Counted from the stretch's first letter, positions 27,650 through 36,960 are shown. The stretch is 64,000 bases of DNA from Carboxylicivirga linearis (GCF_018271995.1 NZ_JAGUCO010000004.1:62001-126000), one strand, 5' to 3'. The notes: generated by a model from the letters alone, not told the origin. Numbers and translations: made by a program.

Positions 27650-28744
27650 CTATAAATATCTAACACTTTTGTATTGCTTCTTTCTTTTTTCCAGGCTCAT
27701 ATCGAAACTATATCCAAACATAATCTCGTGTGAACCATTACGTGCTGAAGTCATTTGGGTTACATTTATATCGTAACTATAACCAATTCTTAACCCATTG
27801 TTAAGTTCAACTCCACCAAGTAATACGATAGCATCTTGAAAACGATACGTTAATCCTCCCCAATATTTATCTTTTAATACTCCGTTTACATTTAAATCTA
27901 CCTGATAACTGGATGTATTTGATTTAATAAATATTGATGGTATTAATACAATTGGCCTACTTTTAAGAGGATACTTATAACCACCTGTAATAAAAATAGT
28001 AGGTAGTAAATACGATTCATAAGTATCTTTAAATTTAGGTACTGGTCTATTTAGATGTCTTACTGATAATCCTAAATAGTAAGCTTTATTCTCCAAATAT
28101 GCCCCCAAACCTAAATCGAAAGCTGTCCCCTGATCGTCGGTAAGAGTTTCATCATCATGATAATCACCATTACCAAAATCATCTTCACCACTTCCCTGAG
28201 GTATTGTATTTAAGCCGCTTCCTTTTAACGATTGGTTAATCATACCTAATGATAAGCCAACTCCTAACTTACCAAAATCGGTTTGCCATCGTCTTGAATA
28301 AACTGCTGACATGTACAAATTTGTCCATTCACCAATTTCATCATTCATTATCGACAGCCCCAATCCGCTATCCCATCCCAAAATGTTTAAGTTTGCATCT
28401 GCTCCAAAAACCGTTGTTTTCGGGGCCATTCCGTCAAATCCACCCATCCATTGCTGCCTGTTTCCAAGAGCCAAATTAATCACTTCACTGTTTCCAGCAA
28501 AACCAGGATTGGTAGCCAGTTGATTAAACATATTCTGGCTAAACTGCGGAAATTGCTGTCCTAACGCATTTGTTGTGACGCAAAATAACAGAAAAATTAC
28601 TATTCTCCTAGTTATGCCTTTAAAAAGCCGGCAATTAATAATCCGATTTGATTCGGATTGATTTATTTTCTCTTTAATATAGAGCAAGTCAAACTTATTA
28701 AATCCAGCTAACAAAATGCTGGGAATATATACTCTTAATTTCAT
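27650..28744 (-). CDS. porP: PorP/SprF family T9SS outer-membrane protein
   Basis: 364 residues. The core begins GQQFPQFSQNMFNQLATNPGFAG and ends with alternating beta strands (LRIGYSYDINVTQMTSARNGSHEIMFGYSF), the PorP/SprF pattern of an outer-membrane beta barrel. A signal-peptide-like stretch (RRIVIFLLFCVTTNALGQQ) begins only at about residue 45. The 45-residue extension before it is unusual, and no other ATG lies between. A perfect promoter -7 element at 28774-28781 supports transcription just ahead of the 28744 ATG. The start is therefore uncertain. It opens the gldKLMN group, as in many members of the phylum. Confidence 0.9.
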   Translation of the reverse strand: MKLRVYIPSILLAGFNKFDLLYIKEKINQSESNRIINCRLFKGITRRIVIFLLFCVTTNALGQQFPQFSQNMFNQLATNPGFAGNSEVINLALGNRQQWMGGFDGMAPKTTVFGADANLNILGWDSGLGLSIMNDEIGEWTNLYMSAVYSRRWQTDFGKLGVGLSLGMINQSLKGSGLNTIPQGSGEDDFGNGDYHDDETLTDDQGTAFDLGLGAYLENKAYYLGLSVRHLNRPVPKFKDTYESYLLPTIFITGGYKYPLKSRPIVLIPSIFIKSNTSSYQVDLNVNGVLKDKYWGGLTYRFQDAIVLLGGVELNNGLRIGYSYDINVTQMTSARNGSHEIMFGYSFDMSLEKRKKQYKSVRYL

Positions 28745-28773
28745 TGAAAGGTTTCATTTTTGATATGATTATT

Positions 28774-28805
28774 CAAAAATACCCCCTTTACATTGTGTAT
28801 TACAA
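28774..28805 (-). promoter_or_regulatory. Internal promoter ahead of porP-gldKLMN
   Basis: On the minus strand TATTTTTG (complement of 28774-28781) is a perfect -7 element, with TTG (28803-28805) 21 bases upstream. It lies across the 3' end of the arginase-fold gene and predicts a start near 28767, so the T9SS genes can be transcribed apart from topA. Confidence 0.5.
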
Positions 28806-29957
28806 TACTTTTTTATTTATGAATCTATACCAACGTTCTGGTAATTCATTTTTAGATGCTTCTTCAAACTCATCTTTTGAACAAGCAACTATTTGCTTTC
28901 CTTCTGCCGATGGGACTTCAACCCACCATCTTCCATTGGTTGGATTGTTATAAAATCGGATATCAATCTCATAATCATCCAGATGAACAATATACTGAGA
29001 GTAACCATCTAAATCTTTAACAGGAAAATCGTTATATCTATTACAAAACCCTTCCAACACATGCCATACTCCCTGAGCTCCAAGCATAGAACCTTGGGAA
29101 TTTACATCAGCATTAACATCTAGCTCAAAAAAACCAACTACTTTAAGCTGATCACTTACCCCTGCGTACCAACATAATTGACAAAACTCGTTACCTGAGA
29201 AACCATTTGGCATGGGCATTGAATGTGCAGGTTGATCTGGTTGTTTTACACTTTTTAGATCAAAACTAACAACATCAGCATCTCTAAGCCATGGTTCAGC
29301 AATAGGTAATCCTTTTTGCCTAATTTCCCCCAATCGCAAAAAATCAAATGAAGCTTTCTTCATTTTTTGTTCCTGATATCGGCTATACAAATATTTTTGC
29401 ACTCCAATAACAGATAAATCATATGGTTTTCTGTTTTTATCTGAACTTAGTAATCCCAGATAACCATGGGATGAAAAATCTTTCTCGGGTATCACCCAAT
29501 CAATCTTAGCATCCACAACTGATAAACGAAACGTATCTTTAATATTTTTTATTGCCCCTGATAAAGGAATTGTATAATCCTGACTTCCTCCGATTATAAC
29601 AGGCAATACATTTTTTTGAGCCAAAATTGTGATAATATCTTCCAATGCCCGATACCTGTCATCAACAGTTTTTCCGAGCAAATTACCTAAATCTAAAATT
29701 TTAATTGATTTAACTAATGACCTAAGACCAAAAAGATAAGACCTGCAAACATTCGGATAATCAGCAACTCCTTTATTGGCAGAATACCTTCCGTCAGCCA
29801 CACCAATTATGGCAACATCGAATTCTTCGAGTTGCAATTTTTCTATCTGATGTAAAAAAGATATCTGCGAAAGTATAAAGTCACTTTCTTCTCCTTCAAA
29901 GGAAAAATATGTTTTAGTTAAGCTTTGTTCAAAATAATGCTTCCAGTCTTCACTCAC
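28800..29957 (-). CDS. Arginase/formimidoylglutamase-fold protein, probable pseudoenzyme
   Basis: 385 residues. The fold is recognisable from AIIGVADGR, the VLPVIIGGSQDYT strand, LSVVDAKIDW and ADVVSFDLKSVKQPDQPA. In active ureohydrolases these read GGDHS, DAHxD and SxDxD and hold two Mn ions. Here the first His is Gln (126), the second His is Lys (151) and one Asp of the last pair is Lys (235), while Asp149, Asp153 and Asp233 remain. Three of six ligands are lost, so hydrolase activity is unlikely. From memory, similar proteins labelled formimidoylglutamase occur near gldK in Flavobacteriia, which suggests a structural or regulatory role with the secretion genes. It sits 18 bases after topA and 55 before porP. 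Confidence 0.85.
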   Translation of the reverse strand: MSEDWKHYFEQSLTKTYFSFEGEESDFILSQISFLHQIEKLQLEEFDVAIIGVADGRYSANKGVADYPNVCRSYLFGLRSLVKSIKILDLGNLLGKTVDDRYRALEDIITILAQKNVLPVIIGGSQDYTIPLSGAIKNIKDTFRLSVVDAKIDWVIPEKDFSSHGYLGLLSSDKNRKPYDLSVIGVQKYLYSRYQEQKMKKASFDFLRLGEIRQKGLPIAEPWLRDADVVSFDLKSVKQPDQPAHSMPMPNGFSGNEFCQLCWYAGVSDQLKVVGFFELDVNADVNSQGSMLGAQGVWHVLEGFCNRYNDFPVKDLDGYSQYIVHLDDYEIDIRFYNNPTNGRWWVEVPSAEGKQIVACSKDEFEEASKNELPERWYRFINKKVL

Positions 29958-29975
29958 TTATTTGGGCGTTTGGTT

Positions 29976-32420
29976 CTATTTTTTTGTAGTTTTCTTTTTT
30001 GTTGCTGTTGCTTTTTTTGTTGTCGTCTTTTTAGCTGTTGTTTTTTTTGTTGTGGTCTTCTTTTTTGCGGTAGTTTTTTTACCTCCACCTTTATCCTGAT
30101 CAGCTATCAACTGTTTACAATCATCATAAGATAATTCTTCAGCAACCTTATCTTTTGGTATTTTGTAGTTTTTCTTCTGGTACTTGATGTATGGTCCCCA
30201 ACGACCATTCAGAACCTGCAAATCCGGCTCTTCATCAAATACTTTGATCATCTTTTTAGCATCCTCTTCTCTTTTTGTTTTAATTCGAAGAATGGCTGTA
30301 TCCAAATCAATTTCCATCGGATCATCTTCGCCCTTTTTCAACGAAACAAACTTACCATCATGACGAATATATGGTCCGAAACGACCAATACCAATAACCA
30401 CTACTTTATCCTCAAACTCACCTAAAGTCCTTGGTAATTTAAATAAATCAAGAGCTTCTTCCAGCGTTATGGTTTCAATATGCTGTCCTTTTCGAAGAGA
30501 GGCAAACTTTGGTTTTTCTTCTGACTCTTCCGATGACTCTCCTATTTGCGCCATTGGACCAAATCGCCCAATACGAACCAAAACAGGTTTACCAGTTGCC
30601 GGATCTTCACCCAGAATTCTCTCTCCTGTACTTTTTTCAGAAGTTTCTAATGTTTCCTCTACTTTATCGTGAAATGGTTTATAGAATTCGTCAATTGACT
30701 TATTCCAGGTAACATTACCCATTGCAATCTCATCAAATTCCTTTTCAACCTGAGCAGTAAAATCAAACGATACAATATTCTCGAAATATTTAACAAGAAA
30801 ATCGTTCACCACCATACCAATGTCGGTCGGGAATAATTTTGCTCTTTCAGCACCGGTAATCTCTGTTTTATCACTAACTTCTACCTTAGCTCCCGATGTT
30901 ACATGCAAATATTTATAAACCCTTTCTGTTCCTTCGCGATCTTCTTTTTCAACATACCCTCTGTTTTGAATCGTTGAAATAGTTGGTGCATATGTTGACG
31001 GACGACCGATTCCTAATTCTTCCAGTTTGCGAACAAGACTTGCCTCAGTAAAACGTGGTGGCTTCTGACTCCAGCGCTGACGTGCTTCTACATTAAGCAT
31101 TCCAAGAATATCACCTTCGCTCATTGGTGGCAACAACACATCTTTATCGTCTTCTTGTTCTCCTTCGGTATCGGTTGATTCGATATAAACCTTCAGGAAT
31201 CCATCAAACTTAATGATCTCTCCGGTGGCAACAAACTTCTCACCTGTTGATCCCGCATCAATCGATATAACCGTTTTTTCTAATTGCGCATCTGCCATCT
31301 GTGAGGCAATGGTACGCTTCCAGATCAATTCGTATAATTTTTTCTCTTGATTTGTTCCACTTACGGTTTCTTTATCAAGATAAGTTGGTCGAATGGCTTC
31401 GTGAGCCTCTTGAGCTCCTTTTGCCTTGGTTTTGTAATTTCGGATCTGCACATATTGGTCACCCATTTTATCACTAATCATGCTGGATGCCATATTTAAT
31501 GCCAATTCTGAAAGATTCACCGAATCCGTTCTCATGTAGGTAATCTTACCCGCCTCGTATAACTTTTGAGCTACCGACATGGTTTGTGAAACAGAGAAAC
31601 CTAATTTGCGAGATGCCTCTTGTTGCAAAGTAGATGTGGTAAACGGAGCAGCCGGAGACTTTTTGAGTGGTTTCTTTTCAACTTTGGAAACTTTAAACTG
31701 AGCATCCGCACATTCCTGCAAGAAAGCTTGTGTTTCTTCTAAAGTTTTGAATCTTTTATTTAACTCTGCCTTAAGCTGAGTAACCTTCCCTTTATCGTCT
31801 TTAACTTCAAATAAAGCAGTTACACGATATGATGAAACAGGTTTAAAGTTGAAAATTTCTCTTTCACGATCGACCAGTAAGCGCACGGCAACTGACTGCA
31901 CACGCCCTGCAGATAAAGACGGCTTAACCTTTCTCCACAATACCGGAGATAATTCAAATCCAACCAGACGATCTAAAACCCTACGTGCCTGTTGCGCATT
32001 AACAAGATTAAAATCAATCCCTCGCGGATTTTTAACAGCTTTTTGAATGGCCTCTTTTGTAATCTCATGAAAAACAATCCGTTTAGTATTATCATCCTTT
32101 AGACCAAGAACCTCATATAAGTGCCATGCAATAGCCTCTCCTTCGCGGTCCTCATCGGAAGCGAGCCATACAGTCTCTGATTTAGCAGCCAGATCCTTTA
32201 ATTCTTTAACAACCTCTTTTTTATCATTTGAGACAATATAATCTGGTTGATAATTATTTTTAAGATCTACCCCAAAATCACTCTTTGATAAATCACGAAT
32301 ATGTCCGTAACTGGACTTCACCACATAATCTTTACCCAAAAACTTTTCAATAGTTTTGGCCTTTGCTGGTGACTCCACAATTACCAAATTACCTTCTTTA
32401 ACCGTCGTTTTTTTACCCAT
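29976..32420 (-). CDS. topA: DNA topoisomerase I
   Basis: 814 residues. The N-terminal TOPRIM domain has VESPAKAKTIEKFLG and the metal-binding SDEDREGEAIAWH. The active-site tyrosine is Tyr295 in KITYMRTDS. RPSTYAPTI marks the core. In place of Cys4 zinc fingers, the C-terminal part has repeats of the type RIGRFGPMAQIG, GIGRFGPYIRHDG and RWGPYIKYQKK, then a tail of about 35 residues made almost only of Lys, Thr and Ala that should bind nucleic acid. The enzyme relaxes negative supercoils. It is the first gene of the unit that continues into the T9SS genes, with a consensus promoter upstream. Confidence 0.97.
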   Translation of the reverse strand: MGKKTTVKEGNLVIVESPAKAKTIEKFLGKDYVVKSSYGHIRDLSKSDFGVDLKNNYQPDYIVSNDKKEVVKELKDLAAKSETVWLASDEDREGEAIAWHLYEVLGLKDDNTKRIVFHEITKEAIQKAVKNPRGIDFNLVNAQQARRVLDRLVGFELSPVLWRKVKPSLSAGRVQSVAVRLLVDREREIFNFKPVSSYRVTALFEVKDDKGKVTQLKAELNKRFKTLEETQAFLQECADAQFKVSKVEKKPLKKSPAAPFTTSTLQQEASRKLGFSVSQTMSVAQKLYEAGKITYMRTDSVNLSELALNMASSMISDKMGDQYVQIRNYKTKAKGAQEAHEAIRPTYLDKETVSGTNQEKKLYELIWKRTIASQMADAQLEKTVISIDAGSTGEKFVATGEIIKFDGFLKVYIESTDTEGEQEDDKDVLLPPMSEGDILGMLNVEARQRWSQKPPRFTEASLVRKLEELGIGRPSTYAPTISTIQNRGYVEKEDREGTERVYKYLHVTSGAKVEVSDKTEITGAERAKLFPTDIGMVVNDFLVKYFENIVSFDFTAQVEKEFDEIAMGNVTWNKSIDEFYKPFHDKVEETLETSEKSTGERILGEDPATGKPVLVRIGRFGPMAQIGESSEESEEKPKFASLRKGQHIETITLEEALDLFKLPRTLGEFEDKVVVIGIGRFGPYIRHDGKFVSLKKGEDDPMEIDLDTAILRIKTKREEDAKKMIKVFDEEPDLQVLNGRWGPYIKYQKKNYKIPKDKVAEELSYDDCKQLIADQDKGGGKKTTAKKKTTTKKTTAKKTTTKKATATKKKTTKK

Positions 32421-32463
32421 CTCCTTGTTCTTATCAATAACCGCTCGTTAGTTCGAATGGCCG

Positions 32464-32471
32464 CAAAAATA
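32464..32471 (-). promoter_or_regulatory. Promoter -7 element of topA and the T9SS unit
   Basis: On the minus strand TATTTTTG followed by C, a perfect TAnnTTTG match. Predicted start near 32457, giving a leader of about 37 bases before the topA ATG. Confidence 0.55.
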
Positions 32472-32548
32472 GAAAATCTAGCTGCAATGTTAAAAAATGA
32501 AAATGCTTTACGCAAACGAAATTACCCCTCATGTCAGTTAAAATTTAC

Positions 32549-32556
32549 TATTTTTG
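32549..32556 (+). promoter_or_regulatory. Promoter -7 element of the penicillin-binding protein gene
   Basis: TATTTTTG followed by C. The predicted transcript start near 32563 lies after the longest-frame ATG (32531) and before the ATG at 32579, which decides the start in favour of the latter. Confidence 0.55.
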
Positions 32557-32578
32557 CCACAAATATTCAAACAACCGT

Positions 32579-34945
32579 ATGAATTCAAATACTTCGACAT
32601 ATAAAAAACTGCTTCGTTGGTTTTGGGGAATATTCTTTATTGGAATAGCATTTGTTTCATTATTATTTATCTTAATCTCTAGTGGATTAATGGGTTTTAT
32701 GCCTTCATTTGAAGAACTAGAAAATCCAAAAACCAATTTAGCAACCGAAATTCTATCAAGCGATCAAGAGCTGTTAGGAACTTTTTACAAAGAAAACAGA
32801 AGCTTTGTTAATTACGAAGATCTTTCGCCTAATATTATCAATGCTCTGATTGCAACTGAAGATGTTCGCTTTAAAGATCACTCGGGAATTGATCCTCGTG
32901 GTTTAGCTCGTGTGGCCTTCAGAACGGTTTTATTGCAAGATCAAAGTTCCGGCGGAGGTAGTACCATTACACAACAGCTTGCTAAATTACTTTTTCACGA
33001 TCCGGCACCTAATATTTTTGACCGAATCATGCAAAAACTTAAAGAATGGGTTATTGCCGTGAAACTGGAACGCAGTTATACAAAAGAAGAAATTCTTACC
33101 ATGTATCTGAATAAAGCAGAATTTATTTATGATGCCTACGGAATTAAATCAGCTGCTAAAACATTCTTTAACGCTACTACCGATTCAATAAAAGTAGAAC
33201 AAGCTGCCGTAATTATTGGAATGCTTCAGAATCCGTCGTATTACAACCCATTACGCCGTCCTGAATTAGTTCAGAAGAGGCGAAATGTGGTATTAAACCA
33301 AATGCGAAAAGCGAAATTTCTATCTCAAGAGCAATATGATTCCATATCTGTAATGCCCTTGGAACTCGACTTTAAGCGTGCAGACCATAAAGAAGGACCA
33401 GCTCCATATTTTCGTGAATATCTACGCATGACCATGTCTGCTTCCGAACCGAACAGAAAGAATTACGCTTCGTGGCAAAATCAAAAATTTATTGAAGATA
33501 GCATAGCCTGGCTTAATGATCCGTTATATGGTTGGATTAATAAAAACCTTCGACCTGATGGCACTAAGTATGATCTCTATCGCGACGGCATAAAAATTTA
33601 TACTACTATTGATTCAAGGATGCAGACCTATGCTGAGAATGCTGTTAAAACGCATTTGAGTGAAGATCTTCAACCCAAATTTTTTAGAGAAAAGAAAGGC
33701 AGGACCCGAGCCCCTTTTACGAATAAAATAAGTCAGGATCAATACGAGAGCATCATTAATCGTGCTATGCGTAATTCAGACAGATACCGAAATCTACGCA
33801 GACAAGGCAAAAACCAGGATACGATTGATATTGTATTCAATACCAAATACCCAATGACTGTATTTTCATGGGAAGGTGATAGAGATACTTTAATGACTCC
33901 TTTGGACTCGATTAAGTATTACAAACACTTCTTGCGAGCAGGAATGTTATCAATTGATCCGCATACGGGTCATGTAAAAGCCTATGTTGGTGGACCTAAT
34001 TATAAACACTTTATGTATGATATGGCGGGCATTGGTAAACGCCAAGTAGGGTCAACCATTAAACCATTTGTATACACACTTGCCATGCAGGAAGGTCATA
34101 CTCCTTGTGATCTAGTTCCTAATATTGCACAAACTTTTTATTTACCAACAGGTAAAACATGGACTCCGCGAAATAGTGGAAGCAAAAGAGCTGGAGAAAT
34201 GGTTTCCCTTAAATGGGGATTGGCCAATTCTAACAATAACATTACTGCCTGGGTGATGAAGCAATATAATCCTGAAGCGGTAGCCTCAACTATTCATGAA
34301 ATTGGTATTAAAAGCCCGATGGATCCGGTTCCTGCATTGTGTTTGGGAACACCCGATTTCGGTTTGATGGAGATGGTCGGATCATATTCTACCTTTGCCA
34401 ACAAAGGAGTTCATACAGAGCCAATAATTGTCACCCGCATAGAAGACAGATATGGTAATGTCATCAGCGATTTCCATCCTCAAAAACGGGAAGCAATTAG
34501 TGAAGCAACTGCATATCTGATGCTAAACTTACTACAAGGAGTTGTTAATCAAGGAACCGCGGTAAGACTAAGGTACAAATACCAGCTTTTTAATCAGATA
34601 GGTGGTAAAACCGGAACTTCGCAAAACCATTCTGATGGTTGGTTTATGGGAGTAACACCCAATTTGGTTACCGGAGTTTGGGTAGGCGGTGAAGACAGAG
34701 ATATTCACTTTGATAATATCACACTAGGACAAGGAGCCAATATGGCACTACCTATATTTGCCCTATACATGTTGGATGTTTATGCCAATGAAGACCTGAA
34801 CATAACTACCGAAGACGAATTTGAAAAACCTCTAAACTTCAATATAGATCTTAATTGTATTGATGAACATATTTCAGCAGACAGAAATACTGAAGGTTCT
34901 GAAGAGGAAGAAGAGTCAGTTGGTACGTCAAACGAATTTTTCTAA
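32579..34945 (+). CDS. Class A penicillin-binding protein (PBP1A type)
   Basis: 788 residues from 32579; the upstream ATG at 32531 is rejected because a promoter element lies between. One N-terminal membrane helix (residues about 14-38). The GT51 glycosyltransferase domain has NALIATEDVRFKDHSGIDPRG and GGSTITQQLAKLLF. The transpeptidase domain has the nucleophile motif STIK (KRQVGSTIKPFVYT), SNN (GLANSNNNITAW) and KTGT (GGKTGTSQNHSDGWF). It polymerises and crosslinks peptidoglycan in the periplasm. The C-terminal ~30 residues are acidic. It is divergent from topA and stands alone. Confidence 0.95.
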   Translation: MNSNTSTYKKLLRWFWGIFFIGIAFVSLLFILISSGLMGFMPSFEELENPKTNLATEILSSDQELLGTFYKENRSFVNYEDLSPNIINALIATEDVRFKDHSGIDPRGLARVAFRTVLLQDQSSGGGSTITQQLAKLLFHDPAPNIFDRIMQKLKEWVIAVKLERSYTKEEILTMYLNKAEFIYDAYGIKSAAKTFFNATTDSIKVEQAAVIIGMLQNPSYYNPLRRPELVQKRRNVVLNQMRKAKFLSQEQYDSISVMPLELDFKRADHKEGPAPYFREYLRMTMSASEPNRKNYASWQNQKFIEDSIAWLNDPLYGWINKNLRPDGTKYDLYRDGIKIYTTIDSRMQTYAENAVKTHLSEDLQPKFFREKKGRTRAPFTNKISQDQYESIINRAMRNSDRYRNLRRQGKNQDTIDIVFNTKYPMTVFSWEGDRDTLMTPLDSIKYYKHFLRAGMLSIDPHTGHVKAYVGGPNYKHFMYDMAGIGKRQVGSTIKPFVYTLAMQEGHTPCDLVPNIAQTFYLPTGKTWTPRNSGSKRAGEMVSLKWGLANSNNNITAWVMKQYNPEAVASTIHEIGIKSPMDPVPALCLGTPDFGLMEMVGSYSTFANKGVHTEPIIVTRIEDRYGNVISDFHPQKREAISEATAYLMLNLLQGVVNQGTAVRLRYKYQLFNQIGGKTGTSQNHSDGWFMGVTPNLVTGVWVGGEDRDIHFDNITLGQGANMALPIFALYMLDVYANEDLNITTEDEFEKPLNFNIDLNCIDEHISADRNTEGSEEEEESVGTSNEFF

Positions 34946-34951
34946 AACATA

Positions 34952-35006
34952 AAAAGAAAGGTTCAAAGAAATAGCAGATCTTGTTATTTCTTTGAACCTT
35001 TCTTTT
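34952..35006. terminator. Very long bidirectional terminator hairpin
   Basis: A 25-bp stem (34952-34976 with 34982-35006, one G-U pair) and a five-base loop, A-rich on the left and T-rich on the right. It lies between the convergent penicillin-binding protein gene and radA. The stem is about twice as long as others in the window. Confidence 0.88.
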
Positions 35007-35033
35007 CTCAGTTAAGAGATTTATTTCAGTCTA

Positions 35034-36404
35034 TTAGGCAAACAAATTTTTGAAAGCCTCTTCAATTTTATTTGCCTTAATAATATTAATATCAAATTTC
35101 GAAAAATCCACTCCTTTAGCATAGGCTGGAATTATTATGGATTTAAAGCCCAGCTTAGCTGCCTCACTAATTCGTTGTTCTAAACGTGTCACTGGTCGAA
35201 TTTCACCAGACAATCCCACTTCACCTGTCATGCAAATATCCGGAGAAATTACCATGTCCATATTGGATGATAAAACAGCCGTAATTACAGCTAAGTCAAT
35301 GGCAGGATCATTAACCCTTAATCCTCCAGCTATATTTAGGAAGACATCTTTAGCCGCTAATTTAAACCCCGCTCGTTTCTCTAAAACAGCCAATAACATA
35401 TTTAATCTACGTAGATCAAATCCGGTAACTGAACGTTGTGGGTTACCATAGGCCGCTGTACTTGCCAAGGCCTGCACCTCAATTAAAAAAGGCCGAACAC
35501 CTTCCAATGCAGCAGAAATAGCAACGCCGCTCATTTGTTTGTGCTGAGCAGCTAACAATAATTCTGATGGATTACTAACTTCACGTAATCCGCTACCCAA
35601 CATTTCAAAAATTCCAATCTCATTGGTTGATCCAAAACGATTCTTGATTGATCTCAGTATTCGATACATATGATGACGATCGCCCTCAAATTGTAATACC
35701 ACATCAACCATATGCTCTAAAACTTTTGGTCCGGCAAGACTACCTTCTTTATTTATATGACCAATAAGAAAAACTGGTAAATTCTTTTCTTTACAAACAC
35801 GCAAAATAGTAGCTGTGCATTCTCTGATTTGAGAAACACTTCCGGGTGCAGATTCAATGCGTTCGGTTTCTAATGTTTGAACACTATCAACCACCAGAAC
35901 ATCAGGTTGTGTATTTTCAATGTGATTTAAAATATGCTCTACCGACACCTCGCTAACTACATGGCAACTCTCCGCCGATGATGCTGACACCCGGTCGGCT
36001 CTTAGTTTTATCTGTTGAGGACTTTCTTCTCCTGATACATATAAAACCTTAACGTTTGGTAAATTTAAAGCTGTTTGCAGCACCAAAGTTGATTTTCCAA
36101 TACCAGGTTCTCCTCCAATTAAAACCATGGCCCCAGGCACCATACCTCCACCCAACACACGGTTTAATTCTTCGTTTCCGGTATCTAATCGGGGCAATTC
36201 CTCAACTGATACTTCTGACACAGGCATTGGTTTGGTCCGCTCAGACAAGACAGTTCCCGGTCTGCTATTTTTTTTACTTGCTCCTGTAATTTTGGTCTCC
36301 TCAACAAAGGTATTCCATTCGTTACACGAATAGCATTTACCCACCCACTTCGGAGATTCGGAGCCACAATTCTGACAGACAAAAACCGATTTCGTTTTAG
36401 CCAT
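35034..36404 (-). CDS. radA: DNA repair protein RadA
   Basis: 456 residues. N-terminal zinc finger CQNCGSESPKWVGKCYSCNEWN, then the RecA-like ATPase with Walker A GGEPGIGKSTL near residue 100, the VDSVQTL Walker B and the RadA-specific KNRFGSTNEIGIFEM. The C-terminal Lon-like domain is complete (DLAVITAVLSSNMDMVIS, GEVGLSGEIRPV). RadA is a branch-migration helicase in recombination. Its start overlaps the stop of the heptose gene by one base. Confidence 0.97.
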   Translation of the reverse strand: MAKTKSVFVCQNCGSESPKWVGKCYSCNEWNTFVEETKITGASKKNSRPGTVLSERTKPMPVSEVSVEELPRLDTGNEELNRVLGGGMVPGAMVLIGGEPGIGKSTLVLQTALNLPNVKVLYVSGEESPQQIKLRADRVSASSAESCHVVSEVSVEHILNHIENTQPDVLVVDSVQTLETERIESAPGSVSQIRECTATILRVCKEKNLPVFLIGHINKEGSLAGPKVLEHMVDVVLQFEGDRHHMYRILRSIKNRFGSTNEIGIFEMLGSGLREVSNPSELLLAAQHKQMSGVAISAALEGVRPFLIEVQALASTAAYGNPQRSVTGFDLRRLNMLLAVLEKRAGFKLAAKDVFLNIAGGLRVNDPAIDLAVITAVLSSNMDMVISPDICMTGEVGLSGEIRPVTRLEQRISEAAKLGFKSIIIPAYAKGVDFSKFDINIIKANKIEEAFKNLFA

Positions 36405-36898
36405 TACATGGAAGTTTTAATTTTTTCAACAATTGTGGTCGTTGAGAATCCTTCAACAAAATCAATAGTCTCCACTTTCCCTCCTTTGGCAGTCACTACA
36501 TCATACCCAACAATATCTTCAGCCTTATAATCGCTGCCTTTTACCAAAATATCAGGTTGTAAAGCTTTAATTAATTCATAGGGTGTATCTTCATCAAAAA
36601 ACACTACTAAATCAATAAACTGAAGTGCTGCCAATAAAATAGCCCTTGAATACTCATCCACAACAGGTCGGCTTTCCCCTTTTAATCTGCGAACAGATGC
36701 ATCTGTATTCAGCCCCAATACTAATTTTGTACCTAAATCTTTCGCTTTGGATAAATATTCAACATGGCCTCGATGTACAATATCGAAACACCCATTCGTA
36801 AAAGCTACTTTTTCGCCTTTATGAATCCATTTTTGAACAATACTTTTTGCTTCGTCCTGTTTCTTTATTTTATCCTCGATACGTTGAAGTTCGCTCAT
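36404..36898 (-). CDS. rfaE2: D-glycero-beta-D-manno-heptose 1-phosphate adenylyltransferase
   Basis: 164 residues, the stand-alone nucleotidyltransferase half of the enzyme called HldE in E. coli. Seen here: [17 protein letters not shown] with the HxGH motif, [42 protein letters not shown] and [16 protein letters not shown]. It would make ADP-heptose for lipopolysaccharide core. The kinase half (RfaE1) is not in the window. It lies directly upstream of radA, and a consensus -7 element stands about 45 bases before the ATG. Confidence 0.92.
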   Translation of the reverse strand: MSELQRIEDKIKKQDEAKSIVQKWIHKGEKVAFTNGCFDIVHRGHVEYLSKAKDLGTKLVLGLNTDASVRRLKGESRPVVDEYSRAILLAALQFIDLVVFFDEDTPYELIKALQPDILVKGSDYKAEDIVGYDVVTAKGGKVETIDFVEGFSTTTIVEKIKTSM

Positions 36899-36942
36899 CT
36901 ACAATATTAATTTTGATATAGTTTAAGGCAGCTTGCCAAAAC

Positions 36943-36950
36943 CAAAGGTA
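36943..36950 (-). promoter_or_regulatory. Promoter -7 element of rfaE2-radA
   Basis: On the minus strand TACCTTTG, a perfect TAnnTTTG match. Start predicted near 36936, giving a leader of about 38 bases. Confidence 0.5.
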
Positions 36951-36960
36951 TAAAAATAGT

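Noticed and set aside
28580-28744. Frameshift at the porP N-terminus
   Set aside because: No alternative ATG with a signal peptide was found in the other two frames; the long frame stays open, so a frameshift is not needed.
29925-30134. Cys/Phe-rich 69-residue plus-strand frame
   Set aside because: It is the reverse complement of the Lys/Thr-rich tail of topA, which explains its odd composition.
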